A stretch of 64,000 nt of DNA. Origin: Solimonas thermocellulolyticum (lineage in GTDB: Bacteria > Pseudomonadota > Gammaproteobacteria > Nevskiales > Nevskiaceae). The notes beneath the pieces were generated by a model. The model had not been told where the DNA came from and did no database searches. It saw nothing but the letters and a program-made list of their open reading frames with translations. The stretch is from positions 1 through 64,000 of the forward strand of contig NZ_JBEPIJ010000010.1 in the NCBI RefSeq assembly GCF_040327995.1. Reading direction: 5' to 3'. Positions 33,329 to 42,804 of this stretch are shown one piece after another; positions within the stretch are counted from its first letter, which is position 1, and each line of letters opens with the position of its first letter. A program made the translations under genes and the position numbers.

Positions 33329-35433
33329 TAGCCACAGCTCAGACGGTCAAACAGGACGTTGCCGCGAGCAACAACACCCCGCGGGTCATGCTGGTCGTCG
33401 CTCAGTTGGAGAGCGTCGGCAAGCGCATCGAAAGCTACTTGCGCAACGCCGGCCATCCGGTGCGCTGCGCCTGGGTCACCGATCTGGAGGACGTCGAGGA
33501 CGCGCTGCGCAGCGGCGCACCCGACGTGCTGATCTGCACCGACGCACTCAGCGCCGCACCGGTCAAAGACGTGATCGACCTCAAGCACCGGCTGATGCCG
33601 GATCTGCCGGTGCTCGTGCTCAGCCCGCAGATCACGGCCGAGGACTCGGTTGCGGCGCTCGCCGCCGGCGCCAGCGACCTGATCTCCACGGAAGACCTCC
33701 GCCATATGCGCCACCTCGAACTGGTGGTGCTGCGCGAAATCGCCAAACACAGCCAGCTACGTGAACTGCGCAGCACACGCCAGCGCCTGGCGGATTTCGA
33801 ATCGCGCCATCAGCAGTTGATTGCAGGAACCAACGACGCGATCGCCCACATCCAGGAAGGCATCATCGCCGGAGTCAATCCGGCGTTCGCAAAACTACTC
33901 GGCTACGGATCGGCCGACGAACTCGCCGCGCTGCCGCTGATGGATCTGGTCGCCGAGGACCATCAGCCCAAGGTCAAGGAACACCTCAAGCTGTTGCTGC
34001 GCGGCAAGAACGAGGGCCGCACGCTGGACTGTGCACTGCTACACCGTGACGGCCGACGCGTATCGATCAGCGCGCGCCTGACGCTGGGCAAGGTCGACGG
34101 CGAGCAACTGATCGAGATGCTGATCCGCGCAGAGCGCGAGGTCCCGGCCGCGGGCGCACAGGCGCAAAACGCACCCGCGGCCGACCGACTGGCGTTCTTC
34201 GAGGCACTGTCTGCCGCCATCGCCGCGGCCGGCACCGGCAAGCCCAATGAGCAGCGCGCCGTGCTGCTGTTCGTGATCGACGATTTCGCCGGTACCGAGC
34301 AACGTCTGGGCCTGCACGATGCCGCCGAGGCCGTCGAGCAGTGTCAGCGCTGGTTGCGCGAACGCCTGCAGCCCACCGATCAGCTGTTCCGCTTCTCCAC
34401 GCACGAGATCGCCTGCCTGCTGCAGCGCCACTCCTCGGCCGAGATCGTCGAGCTGGGCGAGGCCCTCGTACGCGATGTGGCGCGGCAGATCTTCAACACC
34501 GCAGGCCACGAGGCGCACCTGTCGCTCACCGTCGCCGCCTACCCGTTCGGCAGCAGCGAGCAGGCCGCGACGCTGACCTCAGAGCTGGTGCAGGAAGCGA
34601 GAAAGATCTCGGCCAAGGGCGGCAACCAGTTCGTCAACCTCGGCCCCAACGCGAGAAGCTCGCAGCAGGAACGCGAGGACGCGCGTAAAGCGGCCATGGT
34701 CAAGCAGGCCCTCGAAGACAACCGTCTGAAGCTGGCCTATCAGTCGATCGCCAGCCTCGAGGGCGACAGCCGCCAGCACTTCGACGTCTTGGTGCGCGTG
34801 ATCGACGAGAACGGTCGTGAACTGCATGCCTCCGAGTTCATCGGCGCCGCCGAAAAACACCATCTACTCGCCGCGATCGACCGCTGGGTCACCAGCCGCG
34901 CCTTGAAGATGCAGGCCAAGCGCGACGGTGCCGAAGATGGATCCAGCCTGTTCGTGAAACTCTCGCAGGACACGCTCAAGGACGCAGAGAACTTCCTCGG
35001 CTGGCTCGCCGAGCGACTCAAGAGCCGAGCGCTCAAGCCGGGCGAGATCGTCTTCGAAATGCAGGAGGCGATCGTTCAGAACCACATTCGCAAGGCGCGC
35101 CTGCTCACCAAGTCGCTGATCGATCTCGGCGCTCAGATCGCGATCGAGCATTTCGGCATCGGCTCGAACTCCGCGCAGATGATCGAGCACATCCCCATGC
35201 AGTTCTTGAAGTTCCACCCGTCGTTCACCACCCACTTCAACGACAAGGAAACGCATCGCAAGATGCTGAATCTGATGGAGCTGGCCAAGCACAGGCAGAT
35301 CAAGGTGATCGTCTCGCACGTGGAGGACGCCAACGTCATGGCGCGGTTGTGGCAGATGGGTGTCAACTTCATCCAGGGCTACCACGTGCAGGAACCGGAA
35401 GTCGTACTGCTATCGGCCGACGTGCGGACTTGA
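33325..35433 (+). CDS. FimX-like protein: REC, PAS, degenerate GGDEF and degenerate EAL domains
   Basis: A 702-residue protein. Residues 20-140 resemble a receiver domain without the usual acidic pocket (VMLVVAQLES), 165-270 a PAS domain, 290-440 a GGDEF fold with STHEI in place of GGDEF, and 455-700 an EAL fold with FDVL in place of EAL and IEHFGIG in place of the DDFGxG loop. This is the composition of FimX/Filp, which do not make or cleave c-di-GMP but bind it and steer type IV pilus assembly. The start overlaps the epmB stop by 4 bp. Confidence 0.87.
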   Translation: MIATAQTVKQDVAASNNTPRVMLVVAQLESVGKRIESYLRNAGHPVRCAWVTDLEDVEDALRSGAPDVLICTDALSAAPVKDVIDLKHRLMPDLPVLVLSPQITAEDSVAALAAGASDLISTEDLRHMRHLELVVLREIAKHSQLRELRSTRQRLADFESRHQQLIAGTNDAIAHIQEGIIAGVNPAFAKLLGYGSADELAALPLMDLVAEDHQPKVKEHLKLLLRGKNEGRTLDCALLHRDGRRVSISARLTLGKVDGEQLIEMLIRAEREVPAAGAQAQNAPAADRLAFFEALSAAIAAAGTGKPNEQRAVLLFVIDDFAGTEQRLGLHDAAEAVEQCQRWLRERLQPTDQLFRFSTHEIACLLQRHSSAEIVELGEALVRDVARQIFNTAGHEAHLSLTVAAYPFGSSEQAATLTSELVQEARKISAKGGNQFVNLGPNARSSQQEREDARKAAMVKQALEDNRLKLAYQSIASLEGDSRQHFDVLVRVIDENGRELHASEFIGAAEKHHLLAAIDRWVTSRALKMQAKRDGAEDGSSLFVKLSQDTLKDAENFLGWLAERLKSRALKPGEIVFEMQEAIVQNHIRKARLLTKSLIDLGAQIAIEHFGIGSNSAQMIEHIPMQFLKFHPSFTTHFNDKETHRKMLNLMELAKHRQIKVIVSHVEDANVMARLWQMGVNFIQGYHVQEPEVVLLSADVRT

Positions 35434-35594
35434 AAGCGCCCGTCGAGCACCGCAACGCGCGCCAGGCGCGCCGATGACCGACGATTGCAAGTCAGACGCG
35501 CACGAGCTTCGTGAACGCCAATCGGGATCGCCTCGGCGCGATTCGCGTGCGGCCATCCGCAGCCGGCCGCAGCACTCGAAATACTCGTAAGCGT

Positions 35595-36095
35595 TCAGCG
35601 ACGGTACGGGTGAAGTTCGCGCCAGCGCCACGGCGGCAGTGGATCGGGTTCCCTCCACAGACCCCGTCGCGCCCGCCGTGCAGACTCCTGGCGGCTGCGG
35701 CAGGCCGCGGCCGAGCGTGCACCGCACCAGGCCCAGCCCTGCGCCACCAACGACAACGAGACCTCGTTGCCATCGATCGAGATATCTCCGATGCGGCGCC
35801 CATAACGGTCGGACGCCGTCACCGCCACGGCCAAGGGCCGGCCGTCGATCAACGCCGCGAGCGCAGCCCGTGCCTCGCGTCCGCCCGGCTGGCGGTACTC
35901 GGGCGCGTCGATCCCCGCCAGGCGCAGCGTCAACGGCTTGCCGTCGCAGCGTAGCGTCAGCGTATCGCCATCGTGCACGCGCACGACCTCTGCGCGCCGG
36001 CACGCCTGCGCCCAGGTGCCCGTGGGCAGCACGCAGCACAGGGCGCCAACGAGCAAAAGCCCCGCGGTGCGGGGCTTGCTGGCGGCGCCGGACAC
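35595..36095 (-). CDS. Secreted thermonuclease-like (SNase) protein
   Basis: A 166-residue staphylococcal-nuclease-fold protein. A signal peptide is likely (AGLLLVGALCCVLPTGTWAQA) followed by the SNase core: VHDGDTLTLRCDG, RLAGIDAPE (Arg and Glu of the active site), ASDRYGRR (second catalytic Arg), and NEVSLSLVAQGWAW. The GTG at 36095 is the most plausible start because it lies just after the clpX stop; the frame open further upstream is inside clpX. It probably degrades nucleic acids in the periplasm or outside the cell, or it may have a structural role. Confidence 0.8.
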   Translation of the reverse strand: MSGAASKPRTAGLLLVGALCCVLPTGTWAQACRRAEVVRVHDGDTLTLRCDGKPLTLRLAGIDAPEYRQPGGREARAALAALIDGRPLAVAVTASDRYGRRIGDISIDGNEVSLSLVAQGWAWCGARSAAACRSRQESARRARRGLWREPDPLPPWRWRELHPYRR

Positions 36096-36099
36096 CGCG

Positions 36100-37377
<1,278 letters not shown>

Positions 37378-37417
37378 CGTTTTACCTTGTTTACCTCAGC
37401 CGGACACCGGCATTTGC

Positions 37418-37445
37418 TGTATATCACAGTGTCATTTGGCGACAA
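37418..37445 (-). promoter_or_regulatory. Possible sigma-70 promoter of clpX
   Basis: On the minus strand in the clpP-clpX gap, TTGTCG (37440-37445) and TATACA (37418-37423) are separated by 16 bp. The -10-like box is about 40 bp upstream of the clpX ATG. The local AT content is well above the surroundings. This is pattern matching only. Confidence 0.4.
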
Positions 37446-37478
37446 AACCCGCACCCCGGCAATGCTCGGCCGCACCGC

Positions 37479-38114
37479 TTAGCCGACCTTGCCACCGCGT
37501 CGGGTCACGATCTGGTCGATCAGGCCGTAGGCCTTGGCCTGCTCGGCACTCATGAAGAAGTCGCGTTCGACGTCGCGAGCGATGCGTTCGACCGGTTGGC
37601 CGGTGTGCTCGGCCATGATCGTGTTGAGCTGCTCGCGCAGGTAGAGGATCTCTCGCGCCTGGATCTCGATGTCGGCGGCCTGTCCCTGCGCACCGCCGGA
37701 CGGCTGGTGGATCATCATGCGCGCGTTCGGCAGGGCGAAACGCTTGCCCTTGGCGCCGGCGCACAGCAGAAACGCGCCCATGCTCGCCGCCTGGCCGATG
37801 CACATGGTGCTGACGTCGGGCTTGATGAAGCGCATCGTGTCGTAGATCGAAAGGCCCGCCGTGATCACCCCGCCGGGCGAGTTGATGTACAGGTGGATGT
37901 CCTTGTCCGGGTTCTCGGATTCCAGGAACAGCAACTGCGCGACGACCAGGTTCGCCATGAAGTCGTCGATCGGACCGACGACGAAGATCACGCGCTCCTT
38001 GAGCAGTCGCGAATAGATGTCGAAGGCGCGCTCGCCGCGGGCGGTCTGCTCGATCACCATCGGAACCAGGTGCTGGGCGCGCGGTGACTGGACACGATAG
38101 GGCTGGTCGTTCAT
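37479..38114 (-). CDS. clpP: ATP-dependent Clp protease proteolytic subunit ClpP
   Basis: A 211-residue serine protease subunit. The catalytic triad is Ser111 (GQAASMGAF), His136 (MMIHQPSGG) and Asp185 (ERDFF), the same positions as in the E. coli precursor. The region INSPGGVITAGLSIYDTM is typical. ATG 38114 is chosen because it gives the family's usual N-terminal propeptide and length; an earlier in-frame start near 38171 would fall directly at the tig stop. ClpP forms the double heptameric protease chamber. Confidence 0.97.
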   Translation of the reverse strand: MNDQPYRVQSPRAQHLVPMVIEQTARGERAFDIYSRLLKERVIFVVGPIDDFMANLVVAQLLFLESENPDKDIHLYINSPGGVITAGLSIYDTMRFIKPDVSTMCIGQAASMGAFLLCAGAKGKRFALPNARMMIHQPSGGAQGQAADIEIQAREILYLREQLNTIMAEHTGQPVERIARDVERDFFMSAEQAKAYGLIDQIVTRRGGKVG

Positions 38115-38171
38115 CGTCGGCTCGGTCAGGGCGTGGGGGGCCTCATGCAAGACCCGTGCGCTTTCCGTCAC

Positions 38172-39497
38172 TTAGGACTGCGTGGCGGTCTTGGGGTTCA
38201 ACAGTTCGTCCAGCGTCATCGGCCGCTCGCGGGGCTGGACGCCGGCGAGCAGCGCGTCCACCACCTGCTCTTCGATCACCATCGCGCTCAGACCCTGCAT
38301 CAAATCCTGGCGCGAGCGGTAATAGGCCTTGACCTGTTCCGGCTGCTCGTAGTCTGCGGCGATGGCGTCGAGCGCGGCGTCGAGCCGCTTGGGATCGAGC
38401 TCGATCTGCTTGGCCTTGATCACCTCACCGATCAACAGCGCTAGACTCACCCGGCGACGCGCGGAAGACTCGAACATGCCGTCCGGCATGAGTTGCTTGA
38501 GTTTCTCGTCGTCGCTGGGCGGCAGGTTCATACGCGCGGCAGCTTCTTGACGCAGGCGCGCGACCTCCTGCTGCACCAGCGCATCCGGCACCTCGATGGG
38601 GTTGCGCTGCAACAACTGGTCGAAAACCTGCGCCTTGAGACGATTCTGCACGCCCTTGTCGCGCTCTTTTTCGAGCGCCGCCTTGCACTTGGCGCGCAGA
38701 CCCGCTTCGCCGGCACCGTCCTCGACGTTGTGTGCCTTGAGAAACGCGTCATCGATGGCCGGCAGCGTCGCCGCCTCGACCTTCTTGAGCGTGACCTCGA
38801 ACTGGGCGGTTTTGCCGCGCAGATTCTCCGCGCGGTAGTCCGCGGGGAAGGTCACGTCGACGCTGAAGGTCTCACCCGCGCGGTGGCCGACGATGCCGTT
38901 TTCGAGCTCGGGCAGGAACTGGCTGGCGCCGATCTCGAACTGCACGTCCTTGCCCTCGCCGCCGGCGAAAGGCTCGCCGTCGCACTTACCGAGGAAATCA
39001 ACGCTGACGCGATCGCCCGCTGCGGCGGCGCGCTCGACCACCTCGAAGGTCCGCCGCGCCTTGCGCAGATTCTCGATCAAGCGGTCGACATCGGCCTCGC
39101 TCACCTCGATCACGGGCCGCTCGACCGCGAGCGCATCCAGCCCCTGCAGCGTGATCTCCGGATACACCTCGAAATCGGCGACGTATTCCAGCGGCTCACC
39201 GGCTTTCTCGGCAGTGATGTCGATCTTCGGCTGGCCGGCCGGATGGACGCCGGCCTGGTTCAGCGCCTCCGGATAGGTCTGCTGAACGATGTCGGAGATC
39301 GCGTCGATGCGTGCCGCGTCACCGAACTGCTGCTCGATGACCTTGCGCGGCGCCTTGCCCGGGCGGAATCCCGGCAGCTTGGCGCGGCTGGCGTAGCGCC
39401 TGAGTCGATCGTCGACCGCCTTGGCCACTCGCTCGGCGGGCACACGCACACGCATCTTCCGGCGCAGTCCGCCCGGCGATTCGACATTGACTTCCAT
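38172..39497 (-). CDS. tig: Trigger factor
   Basis: A 441-residue ribosome-associated chaperone and prolyl isomerase. The N-terminal ribosome-binding domain carries the signature LPGFRPGKAP, the middle FKBP-type domain starts near GDRVSVDFLGKCDG, and the C-terminal chaperone arms are helical (QQEVARLRQEAAARM). Length matches the family. ATG 39497 (MEVNVES) fits the family start; the Shine-Dalgarno is weak. The longer frame toward 39593 enters the tRNA gene and is not coding. It heads the tig-clpP-clpX cluster. Confidence 0.97.
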   Translation of the reverse strand: MEVNVESPGGLRRKMRVRVPAERVAKAVDDRLRRYASRAKLPGFRPGKAPRKVIEQQFGDAARIDAISDIVQQTYPEALNQAGVHPAGQPKIDITAEKAGEPLEYVADFEVYPEITLQGLDALAVERPVIEVSEADVDRLIENLRKARRTFEVVERAAAAGDRVSVDFLGKCDGEPFAGGEGKDVQFEIGASQFLPELENGIVGHRAGETFSVDVTFPADYRAENLRGKTAQFEVTLKKVEAATLPAIDDAFLKAHNVEDGAGEAGLRAKCKAALEKERDKGVQNRLKAQVFDQLLQRNPIEVPDALVQQEVARLRQEAAARMNLPPSDDEKLKQLMPDGMFESSARRRVSLALLIGEVIKAKQIELDPKRLDAALDAIAADYEQPEQVKAYYRSRQDLMQGLSAMVIEEQVVDALLAGVQPRERPMTLDELLNPKTATQS

Positions 39498-39563
39498 ATT
39501 GCTAGAGAGACTCGTGAGGCTGATGGATGAGGCTGTGGAGCAGCGGCGATCGCGCGCGGACGC

Positions 39564-39648
39564 TGGTGCGAAAGGAGAGACTCGAACTCTCACGCCGCAA
39601 GGCGCTGGAACCTAAATCCAGTGCGTCTACCAATTCCGCCACTTTCGC
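39564..39648 (-). tRNA. tRNA-Leu (anticodon UAG), CCA encoded
   Basis: On the minus strand a full class II tRNA cloverleaf can be folded. The acceptor stem pairs GCGAAAG with CTTTCGC, and the D-arm reads GCGGAATTGGTAGACGC. The anticodon stem CTGGA/TCCAG carries loop TTTAGGT (anticodon TAG). A long variable arm (CGCCTTGCGGCG) and T-arm GAGAG-TTCGAGT-CTCTC follow, then A and an encoded CCA at 39564-39566. The long variable arm and anticodon identify a leucine tRNA reading CUN codons. Confidence 0.96.
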
Positions 39649-39726
39649 GCGCGAGCCGCGCAGTATAGCAGCGCCTCCTCTAGTCGCGTCGGTGAGGTCG
39701 CCACGGCGCATTCGGGCTTGACTCAC

Positions 39727-39747
39727 AAATGCGAATCATTATTATTA
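39727..39747 (+). promoter_or_regulatory. Fur box upstream of hemP
   Basis: The sequence AATGCGAATCATTATTATTA about 30-50 bp upstream of the hemP start closely matches the Fur consensus (GATAATGATAATCATTATC), especially in the AATCATTAT core. It is strikingly AT-rich for this region. It implies iron-repressed expression of hemP and perhaps hmuUV. Confidence 0.8.
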
Positions 39748-39777
39748 CGAAACCCATCCACACCCGGAGTCCTCGCC

Positions 39778-39960
39778 ATGACCGTCGTCGTCCGCCTGCC
39801 CGCCCAGACCCCTGCCACGCGCTCGCCGCGCAACCCTGCCGTCCTGCGCATCAACAGCGACGAGCTGCTGCGCGGCAGCCGCGAAATCGTCATCGAGCAC
39901 CGCGGAGAGCAATACCGTCTGCTGCGCACCCGCAACGATCGCCTGATCCTCAACAAGTAA
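39778..39960 (+). CDS. hemP: Hemin uptake protein HemP
   Basis: A 60-residue protein. The C-terminal half carries the HemP signature: LRINSDELLRGSREIVIEH, then GEQYRLLRTRNDRLILNK. HemP proteins accompany haem uptake operons and are needed for full expression or activity of haem uptake in some species. ATG 39778 has CGGAG upstream and lies directly after the Fur box. A strong terminator-like hairpin separates it from hmuU, so it may be partly expressed alone. Confidence 0.9.
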   Translation: MTVVVRLPAQTPATRSPRNPAVLRINSDELLRGSREIVIEHRGEQYRLLRTRNDRLILNK

Positions 39961-40015
39961 GCCGCCGCAGCCGGCGCTGCGCGCCGGCACCCAGACGACC
40001 GCTCGGTGCGCGATC

Positions 40016-40051
40016 CCGGCGGTGGTGCCTTCGGCGCCACCGCCGGCTTTT
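40016..40051 (+). terminator. Rho-independent terminator or attenuator after hemP
   Basis: A 14-bp GC-rich stem (arms 40016-40029 and 40033-40046, one G-U pair) with a 3-nt TTC loop is followed by a C and TTTT. It lies 56 bp after the hemP stop and 70 bp before hmuU, on the same strand. It would reduce transcription into hmuUV and so set a high hemP to hmuUV ratio. Confidence 0.7.
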
Positions 40052-40122
40052 CGTTGGCAGGTCGGTGAGAGGCGCACGCTTTGTTAACCTGCGCGTCCGT
40101 CCCCAGCGCCGGCCCGCCGCCC

Positions 40123-41160
40123 GTGAGCCTCGACGTCCACCTCAATCGCAGCTTCGCCCGCCGCTCCGCCGGCCTGCTGGTCGGCCTGGCACTGGCCTGC
40201 GTCGTCGCCCTCGGCCTCGGCGCGGTACCGATCGCGCCCATGAAGCTGCTCGGTCTGGTCGGGCTGGGCGATGGCGCCGTGCTCGCCGAGTACGAGCGCA
40301 CCGTGCTCTGGCAGATCCGCCTGCCGCGTATCACACTGGCGCTGATCATCGGTGCCGGGCTGGCCGTGTCCGGCGCTGCCATGCAGGGGCTGCTGCGCAA
40401 TCCTCTGGCCGAACCCGGTCTGGTCGGCGTGTCCTCGGGCGCGGCGCTGGCCGCAGCCGCCTACATGGTCGCCGGCGCCGGCTTGGTGCCGATCGCACTG
40501 GGCTTGCCGCTCGCCAGCTTCGCCGGCGCCGCGCTCGCCGCCTGGGCGGTGCTGCGCCTCGCGGCTGTCGGCGGCCGCACCCAGGTGGCGATGATGCTGC
40601 TCGCCGGGCTGGCGCTCAATGCCATCGCCGGCGCCGGCATCGGTCTTTTGTCCTATCTCGCCGACGATTTCGCGCTGCGCGCGGTCACGCTGTGGATGTT
40701 CGGCTCGCTGGCGCGCGCCGGCGGCGCCGAGCTGGCGATCGGCGCGCCGCTGCTGCTGGCGGCGACGTCGTGGATCACGCTGCGCGCGCGCGCCTTGAAC
40801 GCGCTGCTGCTGGGCGAAGCCGAGGCACGCCATCTGGGCGTCGATGTCGAGTCGCTCAAGCGCCAGCTCACGCTGGCGATCGTGCTCGCGGCCGGCACAG
40901 CCGTGGCGCTCGCCGGCATCATCGGCTTCGTCGGTTTGATCGTTCCGCACCTCGTGCGCCTGTGGGTCGGCCCCGACCATCGGCGGCTGCTGCCCTTGTG
41001 TGCGCTGCTCGGCGCGCTGCTGCTGCTGGTCGCCGACACGCTGGCGCGCACACTGTTCGTGCCCGCCGAGCTGCCGATCGGCATTCTCACCGCACTGGTC
41101 GGCGGGCCGTTCTTTCTCGCCCTGCTGTTGCGCTACCGCGGTGGCGCGGAGCTGTCCTGA
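40123..41160 (+). CDS. hmuU: FecCD-type haem/iron ABC transporter permease
   Basis: A 345-residue inner-membrane permease with about 9-10 helices. Family segments: RLPRITLALIIGAGLAVSGAAMQGLLRNPLAEPGLVG and GFVGLIVPHLVRLWVGPDHRRLLP. GTG 40123 (VSLDVHLNRS) is a reasonable start; the frame opens at TTG 40081. The gene overlaps the ATPase gene (TGATG), and HemP lies upstream, so haem is the likely substrate. No periplasmic binding protein or TonB-dependent receptor gene is nearby. Confidence 0.88.
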   Translation: MSLDVHLNRSFARRSAGLLVGLALACVVALGLGAVPIAPMKLLGLVGLGDGAVLAEYERTVLWQIRLPRITLALIIGAGLAVSGAAMQGLLRNPLAEPGLVGVSSGAALAAAAYMVAGAGLVPIALGLPLASFAGAALAAWAVLRLAAVGGRTQVAMMLLAGLALNAIAGAGIGLLSYLADDFALRAVTLWMFGSLARAGGAELAIGAPLLLAATSWITLRARALNALLLGEAEARHLGVDVESLKRQLTLAIVLAAGTAVALAGIIGFVGLIVPHLVRLWVGPDHRRLLPLCALLGALLLLVADTLARTLFVPAELPIGILTALVGGPFFLALLLRYRGGAELS

Positions 41161-41978
41161 TGCTGCGCGCCATCGAGCTGACGCAGCGCATCGGTGACGC
41201 GACCGTGCTGCGCGACGTGTCGCTCGCCGTCGCACCCGGCACCGTGCACGCGATTCTCGGCCCAAACGGCGCCGGTAAATCGACCTTGCTCGGCCTGCTC
41301 GCTGGCGATCGGCGTCCGCAATCCGGCAGCGTGCAGTTCAACGGCCGCGCACTCGCCGACTGGCCGCTGACCCAGCTCGCCCGGCTGCGCGCGGTGCTGC
41401 CACAGCGCCATGAGCTGTCGTTCGCGTTTGCGGTCGAGGACGTCGTCGCCCTCGGACGCCTGCCGGTACGCCGCGGCGGCGGTGCGCACGAGCGCGCGAT
41501 CGTCGACGCCGTGCTGCGCGCGACCGCGACCGACTACCTGCGTGGCCGTCCGTACACCGCGCTCTCCGGCGGCGAGCGCGCGCGTGTGCAGCTCGCGCGC
41601 GTGCTCGCGCAGATCTGGGAACCAACGGCGGAGGGCATGCGCCTGCTGCTGCTCGATGAGCCGACCGCGAATCTCGATCTCGCGCACCAGCACCACTGCC
41701 TGCGCGTCGCGCGCGCATTTGCCGCCCAAGGCGCCGCCGTGATCACGGTGCTGCACGATCCGAATCTGGTGCTCGCCTACGCCGACCGCGTCACCCTGCT
41801 GTGCTGTGGCGAGGTGGTCGCCGAGGGTGTGCCCGCCGAGGCGCTGACCGCCGCGCGACTGCAGCGCGTCTACGGCGTGCCGGTGGCGCGGCACGACGGC
41901 GCCGGCGCGCCGTGGGTGCGCGTCGCCAGCGAGCAGCTCGGCGCGCTGGCAAGCCTCGCTCCACCTGCGGATGTGTGA
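41160..41978 (+). CDS. hmuV: Haem ABC transporter ATP-binding protein
   Basis: A 272-residue ABC ATPase. Walker A is GPNGAGKST, the signature LSGGERARVQLARVLAQ, Walker B LLLLDEPTANLD, and the switch histidine is in TVLHDPNLVLAYADR. It fits HmuV, which powers HmuU for haem import. ATG 41160 overlaps the permease stop codon, so translation is coupled. The LON-domain gene starts at its stop codon. Confidence 0.92.
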   Translation: MLRAIELTQRIGDATVLRDVSLAVAPGTVHAILGPNGAGKSTLLGLLAGDRRPQSGSVQFNGRALADWPLTQLARLRAVLPQRHELSFAFAVEDVVALGRLPVRRGGGAHERAIVDAVLRATATDYLRGRPYTALSGGERARVQLARVLAQIWEPTAEGMRLLLLDEPTANLDLAHQHHCLRVARAFAAQGAAVITVLHDPNLVLAYADRVTLLCCGEVVAEGVPAEALTAARLQRVYGVPVARHDGAGAPWVRVASEQLGALASLAPPADV

Positions 41979-42584
41979 GTGATTGCAGCGGTGCTCGACA
42001 TCCCGATCTTTCCGCTGGGCACGGTACTGTTCCCCGGCAGCCTGCTGCCGCTGCGCATCTTCGAGCAGCGTTACGTCGACATGACCAAGGCCTGCCTCGG
42101 CAACGACAGTGTGTTCGGCGTCTGCCTGATTCTCGACGGCCGCGAGGCCGGCGAACCGGCGGTGCCGCACGCGGTCGGCTGTACCGCACGCATCGTCGAC
42201 TGGGACGTACCGGCACCGGGTCTGTTCACGTTGCGCACACGCGGCGAGCGGGTGTTCCGAATCCATGAGCGCGAGGTGCAGCGCGACGGCCTGATCCGCG
42301 CGCGGGTGACGCTGCGACCACCGCCGCCTCCGGCGCCGGTGGACGACGCGTACGCCGGTCTGACGCAGTTGTACGAGCGCATCGTCGAGCACTTGGGCGC
42401 GCAAGTGTTCCCGCAGCCGGCGCAGCCGCACGACGGCACCTGGCTGTCGTACCGGCTCGCCGACCTGCTCGACCTGCCGCTGGCGGGCAAGCAGCGCCTG
42501 CTCGAAACCGAAGACCCGCGCGCCGTCCAGGCGCTGCTGTGGAACCTGCTGCGCGCGCAGGCCACGCCCGGCGGCGCGGCCTGA
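41979..42584 (+). CDS. LON peptidase substrate-binding (N-terminal) domain protein
   Basis: A 201-residue stand-alone LON-N domain: IPIFPLGTVLFPGSLLPLRIFEQRYVDMTK, GVCLI near residue 50, and LLDLPLAGKQRLLE near the C-terminus. There is no AAA+ or protease domain, so it is not Lon itself. Such proteins are common in proteobacteria and of unknown role. The GTG start at 41979 immediately follows the hmuV stop. Functional association with haem uptake is not supported beyond position. Confidence 0.88.
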   Translation: MIAAVLDIPIFPLGTVLFPGSLLPLRIFEQRYVDMTKACLGNDSVFGVCLILDGREAGEPAVPHAVGCTARIVDWDVPAPGLFTLRTRGERVFRIHEREVQRDGLIRARVTLRPPPPPAPVDDAYAGLTQLYERIVEHLGAQVFPQPAQPHDGTWLSYRLADLLDLPLAGKQRLLETEDPRAVQALLWNLLRAQATPGGAA

Positions 42585-42596
42585 AACCGCGGCCGC

Positions 42597-42782
42597 TCAA
42601 GCCGGCGCGCGTCCGCGCAGGCGCCTGATGCCGCCGGCGACGAGACCGGCCAGGGCGTTGAGCGCCAGATCGTCGCCGAGCACGCCGGCGGTCTTCTTCG
42701 TCGCCAGCTTGGTCATCACCGCGACGTCGCCGAGCATCGTCGCGATGTCGTCGATCAGCGTCAGCAGGCTGCTCGCGGCCAT
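42597..42782 (-). pseudogene. DUF808 (YedI-like) protein, shortened remnant
   Basis: A 61-codon frame whose first 43 residues match the N-terminus of DUF808 membrane proteins (SSLLTLIDDIATMLGDVAVM, KKTAGVLGDDLALNA). The family is usually about 300 residues and continues with QQVSG and several membrane helices, all missing here. After ALNA the frame continues with a short Gly-rich, basic tail and stops. The simplest view is an internal or C-terminal deletion. It could still make a short peptide. Confidence 0.68.
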
Positions 42783-42804
42783 GGACCGAAGACGTCGAGC
42801 GGGA

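Noticed and set aside
35434..35594. Small gene in the gap between the FimX-like and SNase genes
   Set aside because: The short frames there have no ribosome-binding site and no similarity I recognise; the gap appears to be a plain convergent intergenic region.
39729..41159. Long plus-strand frame upstream of the hmuV start
   Set aside because: It is the shadow of hemP and hmuU; ABC ATPase similarity starts at ATG 41160.
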